From Erysipelotrichaceae bacterium (GTDB lineage Bacteria; Bacillota_I; Bacilli_A; Erysipelotrichales; Erysipelotrichaceae), in assembly GCA_017431405.1 (NCBI GenBank), contig JAFRLB010000009.1, positions 1 through 56,399 on the forward strand: 56,399 nt of DNA, in the 5' to 3' direction. The position numbers were made by a program, and so were the translations under genes. Below, piece after piece: positions 14,583 to 22,371 of the stretch (its first letter is position 1; the number at the start of each line of letters is the position of its first letter). The notes beneath the pieces were generated by a model. That model worked only from the letters and a program-made list of their open reading frames with translations, searched no databases and was not told the DNA's origin.

Positions 14583-15926
14583 ATGACTGAGATATTCACA
14601 GATCTTATCGGTACATTAGCAATAATACTGGTAATTACGGAAATATTAAGCGGTAGTCAGCTCTATAAGAGAATAGGGGCCAAAAGCATCTGGCAACAGT
14701 ATGCCGTTACCGGAATAGTGGGTGGCTTATTTGGCATTTACGCTAATCTTACAGGCATAGAATACAATGGAGCCATGATAACGGTACGTGATACCGGCCC
14801 AATGATAGCCGGCTATATTGCCGGTCCTTTCGGGGGAATAATAGCCGGTATCATATGTGGGATCCACCGTTATTTCATGGGAGGCATTACAGCTACAGCC
14901 TGTATCGCTGCAACCTGTCTGATCGGCTTTTTCAGCGGCTTTTATTTCGAAAACAGAAAAGGTGAAAAAATACAGGTCTGGAAAGCATTCTGGCTTGGCG
15001 CATCATTAGAAATGTTCCATCTTCTGATGGTTCTGTTAATTGTTCAGCCGTTTGATACGGCATTGGACATCGTTACGACAATTGCCATACCGTTCATACT
15101 GGTAAATGCCCTGGGCTTTTCCATTATGATCGCAGTATTGTACTTCATTGATCAGCAGAAGAAAATGGTCGCTGAAAGTGGCAGGGTCGATGCTGAACTT
15201 GAAACGGCCAAGACCATTCAGAGGTCATTATTGCCACCAATTAATGAAGAGTATCCCAGTAAGCACGCCGATTATAAGTTTGACATAGCGGCATACATGG
15301 AACCGGCTAAGAAGGTAGGGGGAGATTTCTATGACTTTTTCTTTGTTGGTCATCACAGATTTGCGTTTCTGATCGCCGATGTTTCCGGCAAGGGAATTCC
15401 GGCCGCCTTATTCATGTCAACTGCCAAGATGACCTTGCAGAACAGCTTAAGAGATTTCAGAAGCTTACAGGAAGCAGTGCAGATGGCAAATGAAAATCTT
15501 TGTACAAACAATGAAGCAGGGATGTTTGTTACGGCGTGGATCGGCATGCTGGACCTTAATGACATGTCACTTAAATATGTCAGTGCTGGTCATAACCCGC
15601 CAATAATGGTTCATGACGGCAAGGCAGAATACATGAGTTTTAAGAAGAGCTTTATCTTAGCGGGAATGGAAGGAACTGCTTATAACGAGAACACCATTCA
15701 GCTTAGTAAAGGTGATGTGATCTATCTGTACACTGATGGGGTAAGTGAGGCATCAGATAAGAATAATGAACTGTTTGGTGAAGAGAGACTTCTGAAGTGT
15801 CTGAATAAAGCCAGGGATGGCAGTCCTGATGATATCATAAGGGCAGTAAATAAGGATGTTGATAAATTCGTTGCCGGATATGAACAGTTTGATGACATAA
15901 CCATGCTGGCAATAAAAATTAAATAA
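14583..15926 (+). CDS. LytS-type membrane sensor fused to SpoIIE phosphatase
   Basis: The 447-residue protein has an N-terminal 5TM-LYT receptor-like module (residues about 1-190) with the motif NGAMITVRDTGPMIAGYIAGP. A short coiled linker follows (AELETAKTIQRSLLP). The C-terminal PP2C-like SpoIIE domain has metal-binding acidic motifs VGGDFYDF, IADVSGKGIPA, LYTDGVSEA and DDITML. Such phosphatases dephosphorylate STAS-type anti-anti-sigma factors (RsbV/SpoIIAA) and so control alternative sigma factors. No anti-sigma kinase or STAS gene is adjacent, so its partner lies elsewhere. TAGGAGA precedes the ATG. Confidence 0.87.
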   Translation: MTEIFTDLIGTLAIILVITEILSGSQLYKRIGAKSIWQQYAVTGIVGGLFGIYANLTGIEYNGAMITVRDTGPMIAGYIAGPFGGIIAGIICGIHRYFMGGITATACIAATCLIGFFSGFYFENRKGEKIQVWKAFWLGASLEMFHLLMVLLIVQPFDTALDIVTTIAIPFILVNALGFSIMIAVLYFIDQQKKMVAESGRVDAELETAKTIQRSLLPPINEEYPSKHADYKFDIAAYMEPAKKVGGDFYDFFFVGHHRFAFLIADVSGKGIPAALFMSTAKMTLQNSLRDFRSLQEAVQMANENLCTNNEAGMFVTAWIGMLDLNDMSLKYVSAGHNPPIMVHDGKAEYMSFKKSFILAGMEGTAYNENTIQLSKGDVIYLYTDGVSEASDKNNELFGEERLLKCLNKARDGSPDDIIRAVNKDVDKFVAGYEQFDDITMLAIKIK

Positions 15927-15930
15927 TATA

Positions 15931-15961
15931 AAACCTGAAATCAGGCAGTGATTTCAGGTTT
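15931..15961. terminator. Bidirectional terminator between convergent genes
   Basis: A perfect 13-bp stem (15931-15943 with 15949-15961) encloses GGCAG. The minus-strand gene's stop codon lies inside the stem, so this hairpin serves both the SpoIIE-domain gene and the facing gene. Confidence 0.85.
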
Positions 15962-16732
15962 GTTTTCTATTGGCTTTAGCTTCTGGAAGTTATTCATTAT
16001 GTATGGCTTACAGTTCATGGTTTTTAAAAGCGTATATTGCTGGTTGTATACTATTGGATCCTGTGATTCCAGAACCTTGATGACACTGTCCAGCCATCTT
16101 ATTTCATTCTGTAAAACGACTGATTTATATGAACTGCCTTCCATGATCTTGTTCATGATGGCCAGCTTCTTTTTAGCTGCCTCATAGTCATGCTCTTTAG
16201 CATCAGCGTAGCCTCTGGTTAACAGGTAACCGAAGCGGTCCGCAAGAGTCATGTTGCTGGAAGAATCAGCGATCTGTTTGAAGATGTCCTTATTCTCATT
16301 GATGATATCCATGAAGCACATTATTCTGGCCTTTAAGATTAAGAAATGCAGTTTGTATGATGAATCCATGTCCTTCTTATCACAATATAATAAGCAATCC
16401 AGGGCATCGGTGAATGCGGCCTTATAAAGGTTAAGTTGAGCTTCCATCATGTAGGCCCGGTATTGGTAGGACAGAAGCTTATTTGTCTGCTTGAATTCCT
16501 GAACGGCCTTGAACATCTTGTCATCATCTAATGTTTCAGCGTATTCGGCTTCAGCCTTACGCAGTTTTAACAAAGGTGTATAGTCTCTGATTACTATGAA
16601 GGCAATGATGGACACGATACCGGCAACAATGCCAAAGGCAATGACGTTTTCCAAATTAAAGGCATCTGGGTTATTAATGACCAGAGCGACTACGATAAGG
16701 AAAAAAGCCAGTAACATGTCTCCTATTTTCAT
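15941..16732 (-). CDS. Membrane-anchored TPR-like helical protein, unknown function
   Basis: This 263-residue protein starts with two transmembrane helices (residues about 5-20 and 30-50). About 200 residues of helix-rich sequence with TPR-like character follow (for example YRAYMMEAQLNLYKAAFTDA and DRFGYLLTRGYADAKEHDYE). TPR regions bind partner proteins. The ribosome site AGGAGA overlaps the stop region of the preceding HAD gene 7 bp away, so the two form an operon. No catalytic motif is visible and no named family is recognised. Confidence 0.65.
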   Translation of the reverse strand: MKIGDMLLAFFLIVVALVINNPDAFNLENVIAFGIVAGIVSIIAFIVIRDYTPLLKLRKAEAEYAETLDDDKMFKAVQEFKQTNKLLSYQYRAYMMEAQLNLYKAAFTDALDCLLYCDKKDMDSSYKLHFLILKARIMCFMDIINENKDIFKQIADSSSNMTLADRFGYLLTRGYADAKEHDYEAAKKKLAIMNKIMEGSSYKSVVLQNEIRWLDSVIKVLESQDPIVYNQQYTLLKTMNCKPYIMNNFQKLKPIENKPEITA

Positions 16733-16739
16733 TTTTCTC

Positions 16740-17570
16740 CTAGTCCAGCAGCTTGTTATTGTAATTTGTTATCTTGTCTTCTGCTACGATCTTGTCGATG
16801 ATGTTATGTAATGTGTTGATCAGCTCACTGCCTTCACGGTAATCAGCCTGTAAGGCAAAGTTTACTCTGTCTTCTTCAAGAAGTCTTCTTACGGTTGACT
16901 TCTTTTCTCTGAAATATACGCCAATGGAATAACCGCCATTTGCCTTGACAAGTCTCATGCACGGTACATCGGTCATTCCATCTCCTAAGTAGATCATGTG
17001 GTTAAATGGAATGTCTCTTTCATTTGGGGCGATGTTGGTATTTACCTTGTTACTGTCATAGATCTCCAGGGCGTTCTTGTTTATCCTGAATAAGAACTGA
17101 GTCTTGCCGGTATAGTTAATGGCTGAAGCCGGCCAGTCAGCGTTGCCGTTTTCGTCATAATGGAATTCACTGGCATATACCTTCTTGAATTCCTTGTAGA
17201 TGGAACAGCCTTCAATGATCTCTTTTGTACCTGATGAGATGATGAAATGCTGAATCTCTACACCGGCATCTTTGCCATAGGCGTTTATGTTCTTAAAATA
17301 ATCTTCCACACCAGGGTAATATTCAATGCTGCGGCCCTGTTTCTGGAATTCTTCACGTTTGATAGGATAGTTTTTTTCTCTGGCAACCTTTAACATCAGA
17401 TACATGTATGCCAGGGTTGGATCCATGTTGGAGTCCTTGGCCAGCTTTACTACTGAGCCCCAGAACTCTGAAGGATCAAGGTTAAGATTTGGTAAAAGTG
17501 TATATTCCTGCATGTTCTTAGTACACAGTGTTTCGTCGAAGTCATACATTATAGCTATTTTATTAGACAT
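16740..17570 (-). CDS. HAD-family phosphatase (phosphoserine-phosphatase-like)
   Basis: The protein of about 276 residues carries motif I MYDFDETLC (Asp10, Asp12), motif II as IISSGTKEII, and motif IV as YLGDGMTDVPCM. This resembles SerB/UMPH-like HAD enzymes. The ATG at 17570 is preferred because AGGA lies 8 bp upstream; an in-frame ATG at 17585 has poorer spacing. It is first in a two-gene operon with the TPR-like membrane protein and is divergent from the pyrophosphatase gene. The substrate is unknown. Confidence 0.82.
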   Translation of the reverse strand: MSNKIAIMYDFDETLCTKNMQEYTLLPNLNLDPSEFWGSVVKLAKDSNMDPTLAYMYLMLKVAREKNYPIKREEFQKQGRSIEYYPGVEDYFKNINAYGKDAGVEIQHFIISSGTKEIIEGCSIYKEFKKVYASEFHYDENGNADWPASAINYTGKTQFLFRINKNALEIYDSNKVNTNIAPNERDIPFNHMIYLGDGMTDVPCMRLVKANGGYSIGVYFREKKSTVRRLLEEDRVNFALQADYREGSELINTLHNIIDKIVAEDKITNYNNKLLD

Positions 17571-17658
17571 TTTCAAAATCCTCATAATCCCTATAAAAAC
17601 ATTATAAATTAATGAATTATTAAATGCACTATTTTGCCCTCATGGGGAAAATATTAAG

Positions 17659-17687
17659 TTGTTAAGTTACTGTTTGTGAGTTAAAAT
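17659..17687 (+). promoter_or_regulatory. Promoter of the CBS-pyrophosphatase gene
   Basis: TTGTTA (17659-17664) and TAAAAT (17682-17687) are separated by 17 bp, about 20 bp upstream of the start codon. Confidence 0.6.
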
Positions 17688-17707
17688 TTTTATATAGAGG
17701 TATCGCT

Positions 17708-19327
17708 ATGGCAAGAAAAACAATATACGTTACAGGACATAAGAACCCTGACTCGGATGCTATTATTTCAGCTATGGCCTATGCTTATTTCAAACAGCAG
17801 ATGGGCTATGATGCCATAGCAGTAAGAGCGGGGGCAGTAAATCCAGAAACAGAATATATTCTTAATTTATTTAACGAATTCGCACCACCATTGGCTAATG
17901 ACATCAGAACCTGCGTAAGAGACATCGACTTTGACGATGTTGTTTTATGTAGGCCGGAAGATGACTTGAGAAAAGTACTTGATCTGATGATAGCCAACAG
18001 CAAGAAGGTAATTGCGGTAACAGATAATGACCGTCACTTACTTGGCGTTGTTACTTTATCTGATATCAGTAAACCGGCCATATTAGACCGTCACTACAAG
18101 CACATTCTATTAGCCAAGACACCGTTGGATTACATTGTAAGAGCTTTGAATGCGGAAGTAGTCGTTGATTACGGCAACACTTCAAACGGCAAGGTTTATG
18201 TAGCAAGCTATCATAACCTGGAATGTCAGGACAGAATCGTCGTTGTTTCCGATAACCCGGAAAGAGAAAGAGAAGTCATTGAGGCAGGAGCCAGAATGAT
18301 GATCATTGTCGGCAAGGACTGTGGTGATGACATCATAGAAATGGCCCATGAAAAGCAGTGTACGGTTCTTCTGACTGACTTTGACATTTATGATGTAAAC
18401 AGAGAACTTGACCTGGCCATCCCTGTCAGCATGTTAATGACAACCAATACAACAACCTTCAGATATGATGACTACATTGATGATGTCAAGGTTAAGATCA
18501 ACCGTTCAAGATACCGTAGTTACCCTATCATTGACACCAATGATCATGTCATCGGCATGTTATCAAGATTCCACATCTTCCAGCACAATAACCGTAATCT
18601 GATCATGGTCGACCACAACGAATTTGCTCAGAGCATTGATGGGGCTGAGAATGCCAATGTTTTGGAAATAATTGACCATCACAGAATTGGCGGCATAAAG
18701 ACCAGTTCACCGGTATATTTCCGTACGGAACAGACTGGGAGCTGTGCAACGATCATAACCAAGATATTTGAAGAGAATAATGTAGAAATTCCTGATGATC
18801 TGGCAGGCTTATTATGCTGCGCCATCATTTCCGATACACTGAACTTCAAGAGTGTAACATGCACTCAGACCGATATCGAAAAGGCCAACATACTGGCAAA
18901 GATTGCCGGTCTGGACATAGAAAAACTCGGACCTAAGATCTTAAGTGCCGGCGCAAATCTGGCTAATAAGAGTGTTGAATCCATCCTGAATCATGACCTT
19001 AAGAAGTTTGAAATAGCCAAGCTCAGAGTAGCAGTAGGTCAGATCAACATCGTTCATTTCGAAGACATCATTGCCCTCAGAGAGAAGATGAACAAGCATC
19101 TGGACCAGTATGCCAAGGCCAATGGCTTTGACATCTGCATGATGGTATTCTCATTAATTGATGGCACTGGATCATATGTATTAAGAAGCGGGGTAGAATC
19201 TATGATTGTCGATTATGCCTTTGAAGACAGGGCAGTAAATGTTGACGGGTATTTGTTCTTACCAAAGGTAATGAGCAGAAAACTGCAGATTATTCCTGAA
19301 CTGACTAAGGCAGCAGAGGAGAAATAA
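17708..19327 (+). CDS. Family II (Mn-type) inorganic pyrophosphatase with CBS and DRTGG domains
   Basis: This cytoplasmic enzyme of 539 residues hydrolyses pyrophosphate to phosphate. The DHH domain opens with the metal site VTGHKNPDSDAI and continues after a regulatory insert with DHNEF and the signature IIDHHR (323-325), then the C-terminal DHHA2 domain. Between them lie a CBS half (about 70-120), a DRTGG domain (about 140-245) and a second CBS half (about 250-305). The length matches clostridial CBS-PPases, which AMP/ADP inhibit and ATP or diadenosine polyphosphates activate. AGAGGT precedes the ATG. The M32 peptidase gene follows after 4 bp. A PPi-type phosphofructokinase elsewhere in the window would compete for the same PPi. 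Confidence 0.93.
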   Translation: MARKTIYVTGHKNPDSDAIISAMAYAYFKQQMGYDAIAVRAGAVNPETEYILNLFNEFAPPLANDIRTCVRDIDFDDVVLCRPEDDLRKVLDLMIANSKKVIAVTDNDRHLLGVVTLSDISKPAILDRHYKHILLAKTPLDYIVRALNAEVVVDYGNTSNGKVYVASYHNLECQDRIVVVSDNPEREREVIEAGARMMIIVGKDCGDDIIEMAHEKQCTVLLTDFDIYDVNRELDLAIPVSMLMTTNTTTFRYDDYIDDVKVKINRSRYRSYPIIDTNDHVIGMLSRFHIFQHNNRNLIMVDHNEFAQSIDGAENANVLEIIDHHRIGGIKTSSPVYFRTEQTGSCATIITKIFEENNVEIPDDLAGLLCCAIISDTLNFKSVTCTQTDIEKANILAKIAGLDIEKLGPKILSAGANLANKSVESILNHDLKKFEIAKLRVAVGQINIVHFEDIIALREKMNKHLDQYAKANGFDICMMVFSLIDGTGSYVLRSGVESMIVDYAFEDRAVNVDGYLFLPKVMSRKLQIIPELTKAAEEK

Positions 19328-19331
19328 CAAC

Positions 19332-20834
19332 ATGGAAACAAGAGAATTATGGAAAAAGTATGAAGCTGAAATGTTTAAGATTTCAGCTTATAAACTGGCT
19401 TTGAGCACAGTAGAATTCGATGCCGAGACAATTGCACCTGTTAAGGGAGACGCCTACCGTAACCCAAGAGTTTCATATCTTTACGGTGAAATGTTTTCCT
19501 TACAGACTGCTCCAGAATTCATCGAATTACTGGAAGAGTTAAGCACGAGGGAAGATCTGAGTTTTGAGCAGGCCAGAACCATCAAATGGCAGTTAAAGGA
19601 TCTGGAAGCTATCAGATACGTGCCAAAGAATCTGTATGTTGAATACAGCCAGCTGGCTCTTGAATCAAGCCAGGCGTGGGAAAAGGCCAAGAACAATGAT
19701 GACTATAAGATGTTTGAACCGTATCTTTTACGAATCATTGAAATGAGCAAGAAGCTGCTTGAATACCGTCACAGCGATGCAGAAGGCTACAATGTTTATC
19801 TCGGTGACTATGAACCGGGCATGACCATTGAAAAGTATGATGAATTCTTTGATCTCATCAAGAAGGAACTGGTTCCTCTCATCAAGGAAATCAGCAGTAA
19901 GGAAAAGATCAGAAACGACTTTGTCTATCGCAACTATCCGGCTGAAATACAGCGCAAGATGATGAACAAGATTCTTGAATACATGAATTTTGATCTGGAA
20001 GCCGGTCTGATTTCTGAAACCGAACATCCATTTACCAATTCAATCAGTAAGGGTGACAACCGTATTACGACTCATTACTATGAAAACAATCTGTTAAGTT
20101 CAATCTTCTCAGTAGTACATGAGGCAGGACATGCCACATATAACTACCAGGTATCTGATGAACTGGCAGAAACATATCTGTTCGATAACATGAGCAGCGG
20201 TATGCATGAATCGCAATCACGCTTAATGGAAAACTATCTGGCCAGAAGAAGTTCATTCTGGGACAACTTATTCCCATATATGAAGGAACTGTTCCCTGAA
20301 CAGCTTAATGATGTCAGTCAGAGTGATTTCATCAAGGCCGCTAACGCTACTGAATGTTCACTCATCAGAACAGAGGCAGATGAACTGACCTACCCATTGC
20401 ACATCCTCATCAGATATGAAATTGAAAAGGGCATATTTGACGGTACGGTTGATGTTAATGATCTGGAAAACATCTGGAATGATAAGTATGAAGAGTATCT
20501 CGGTGTAAGGCCTCAAAAGGCTTCAGAAGGCATTTTACAGGATGTTCACTGGTCAGGTGGAAGCTTCGGTTATTTCCCTACCTATGCCTTGGGAAGCGGC
20601 TACGCGGCCCAGTTTGTCAGAGCCATGAGCAGGGACATCAACATTGATGAGTGCATGAGAAACAATGAATTCATCAAGATCAAGGAATGGCTAAAGGAAC
20701 ACATTCATAAATACGGCGGTCTGAATACACCGCTTGAACAGATAAAGATCGCAACAGGTGAAGACTTCAATCCTCGCTATTACATCGGTTATCTGAAGAA
20801 TAAGTATTCAAGACTATACGGCATAAAGAAATAA
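19332..20834 (+). CDS. M32-family metallocarboxypeptidase
   Basis: This cytoplasmic enzyme of 500 residues releases C-terminal amino acids from peptides. The zinc motif is HEAGH (263-267), followed by the M32 motif SGMHESQSRLMEN with the third ligand Glu. The late motif SGGSFGYFPTYALGSGYAAQ is typical of Taq-type carboxypeptidases. It starts 4 bp after the pyrophosphatase stop, so the two are co-transcribed, and a terminator follows. The length is normal for the family. Confidence 0.93.
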   Translation: METRELWKKYEAEMFKISAYKLALSTVEFDAETIAPVKGDAYRNPRVSYLYGEMFSLQTAPEFIELLEELSTREDLSFEQARTIKWQLKDLEAIRYVPKNLYVEYSQLALESSQAWEKAKNNDDYKMFEPYLLRIIEMSKKLLEYRHSDAEGYNVYLGDYEPGMTIEKYDEFFDLIKKELVPLIKEISSKEKIRNDFVYRNYPAEIQRKMMNKILEYMNFDLEAGLISETEHPFTNSISKGDNRITTHYYENNLLSSIFSVVHEAGHATYNYQVSDELAETYLFDNMSSGMHESQSRLMENYLARRSSFWDNLFPYMKELFPEQLNDVSQSDFIKAANATECSLIRTEADELTYPLHILIRYEIEKGIFDGTVDVNDLENIWNDKYEEYLGVRPQKASEGILQDVHWSGGSFGYFPTYALGSGYAAQFVRAMSRDINIDECMRNNEFIKIKEWLKEHIHKYGGLNTPLEQIKIATGEDFNPRYYIGYLKNKYSRLYGIKK

Positions 20835-20854
20835 GAGGTTAAAACCTCTTTTTT
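20833..20854 (+). terminator. Terminator after the peptidase gene
   Basis: The 8-bp stem AAGAGGTT/AACCTCTT (20833-20840 with 20843-20850) is followed by TTTT. It overlaps the stop codon. Confidence 0.8.
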
Positions 20855-20935
20855 CATGCATTTCATTATTAAAAAGCAGGATTATTGTTTTAAAATATAA
20901 GTATATACATACAAACAATAATGGAGGAAATAATA

Positions 20936-21568
20936 ATGAAAGTATTGCTAATTAACGGCAGTCCTAATGCGGATGGGTGTACTAACCGTGCCCTGGATGA
21001 AATGATTTCTGTTTTTGAAAAAGAGGGAGTTGAATACGAAAAGATCCAGGTAGGCAAGTTGATGATCCATGGCTGTATCGGCTGTAAACAGTGTAAATAT
21101 CTCAAACGGTGTGCCTTGGATAATGATCTGGTAAATGAGGTGGCCAGGAAATTTGCAGAGGCTGATGGCCTGGTAATAGGCTCTCCTGTGTACATGGGTT
21201 CAGCAGCCGGCACTATGGTAAGCTTCTTAGACAGGCTGTTCTACAGTACCAGATATACCTTCGACAAGCGTTATAAGGTTGGGGCAAGTGTAGTAAGTGC
21301 CAGACGTTCGGGTAATACCTTTACCTTTGAACAGCTGAATCAGTATTTCCTGGTTTCTGAAATGCCAATAGCCGCTGGTGTTTGCTGGAATAATGTATTC
21401 GGCTATACCAAGGAGGATGTTGAAAAGGATCTTGAAGGCTTACAGTCAATGAGAGTGTTGGCCAGAAACATGATCCATTTAATGAGATCATTAAAACTTG
21501 GTGAAGAAAAATATGGCCTATTTGAGAAGGAGCCGCGTAAGATCACCAACTTCAGTGACGGATTATAA
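20936..21568 (+). CDS. Flavodoxin-family NAD(P)H-dependent oxidoreductase
   Basis: This protein of about 210 residues has the FMN phosphate loop NGSPNADGCT, a cysteine-rich segment GCIGCKQCKYLKRC, and GSPVYMGSAAG, as in the FMN reductase/iron-sulfur flavoprotein group. The cysteines could bind a cluster as in archaeal Isf proteins or may be remnants. The ATG at 20936 is favoured because GGAGGAAA lies 6 bp upstream; the ATG at 20921 overlaps that site. Monocistronic, with a terminator after it. The electron donor and acceptor are unknown. Confidence 0.83.
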   Translation: MKVLLINGSPNADGCTNRALDEMISVFEKEGVEYEKIQVGKLMIHGCIGCKQCKYLKRCALDNDLVNEVARKFAEADGLVIGSPVYMGSAAGTMVSFLDRLFYSTRYTFDKRYKVGASVVSARRSGNTFTFEQLNQYFLVSEMPIAAGVCWNNVFGYTKEDVEKDLEGLQSMRVLARNMIHLMRSLKLGEEKYGLFEKEPRKITNFSDGL

Positions 21569-21600
21569 AACAAGAGGTTTAACCCTCTTGTTTGTTTTTT
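21568..21600. terminator. Bidirectional terminator between convergent genes
   Basis: A 10-bp stem, AAACAAGAGG with CCTCTTGTTT (21568-21577 with 21584-21593), is followed by GTTTTTT on the plus strand. The minus-strand stop codon of the TVP38 gene lies in the loop. Confidence 0.8.
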
Positions 21601-22277
21601 GAATGCTTATTGTAAATGATGACGCCGATGATGCTTATGACCATTGTGGCCGCGAAAATCATGACGGTCTTTCTGTAGTTCTGTTCTCCTAAGGTATGTC
21701 CCGCATATGTTGAAGTAATTACTGAAGGAATGCGGGCAAAGAATGATATGAGGATCCAGGTCTTAATGTCCATGTCCGTAAGGCCTACGGCATAGGTCAG
21801 AAGGTCCTTAGGGGTACCTGGAATCGCAAAGATCAGGAATGTAAGGAAGTTCAGTTTGGAAGGATCCTTAAGAAATACCAGCTTATCCAGGTCTTCCTTC
21901 TTAAAGAATATTTCAATGAAGAAATGGCCGTATTTTCTGACAAAGGCAAAGATGATGACACTGCCCAGAATGATCCCAGCTAAGCATAATAATGTTCCTT
22001 CAACAAATTCAAAACAATAACCGCCGGCTATTTCAAACGGTTCCCCGGGGATGATGGCTACAATTACCTGTAAAGTAACTATCAGTACATATATCAGCTT
22101 GCCCCATATGCCATAGGAATCGATCCACTTTTTGAACAGTTCAGGCTGCTTGGCATATTGAATGAGGGGCTTACCGACATAGTAACTTACCAGAAACATT
22201 AAGGCCACAAAAAGCAATATGAAAGAAATGAGGATGATCTTCTGTTGCTTCTTTGATAATTGCTCGTAATGTCTCAT
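21579..22277 (-). CDS. TVP38/TMEM64 (DedA-like) membrane protein
   Basis: The 232-residue membrane protein has about six hydrophobic segments. The conserved motif IIPGEPFEIAGGYCFEF sits near residues 75-95, followed by GIILGSVIIFAFVRKYG, and a second re-entrant motif IFAIPGTPKDLL. These are hallmarks of the VTT/SNARE-associated domain. DedA-superfamily members include undecaprenyl-phosphate and phospholipid scramblases. It is monocistronic on the minus strand. The function is inferred from family only. Confidence 0.87.
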   Translation of the reverse strand: MRHYEQLSKKQQKIILISFILLFVALMFLVSYYVGKPLIQYAKQPELFKKWIDSYGIWGKLIYVLIVTLQVIVAIIPGEPFEIAGGYCFEFVEGTLLCLAGIILGSVIIFAFVRKYGHFFIEIFFKKEDLDKLVFLKDPSKLNFLTFLIFAIPGTPKDLLTYAVGLTDMDIKTWILISFFARIPSVITSTYAGHTLGEQNYRKTVMIFAATMVISIIGVIIYNKHSKNKQEG

Positions 22278-22335
22278 GCTTTTTCTCCAGTTAAATTATA
22301 TATCATCAGTGTCGTGTAAAACATTAAAATTAGAT

Positions 22336-22363
22336 TAAAAAAGCCGTGAAACTATTCACGGCT
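22336..22363 (-). terminator. Terminator of the P-type ATPase gene
   Basis: The 9-bp stem AGCCGTGAA/TTCACGGCT (22342-22350 with 22355-22363) is followed on the minus strand by TTTTTT. It starts 8 bp after the stop codon. Confidence 0.85.
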
Positions 22364-22371
22364 TAGTTATG

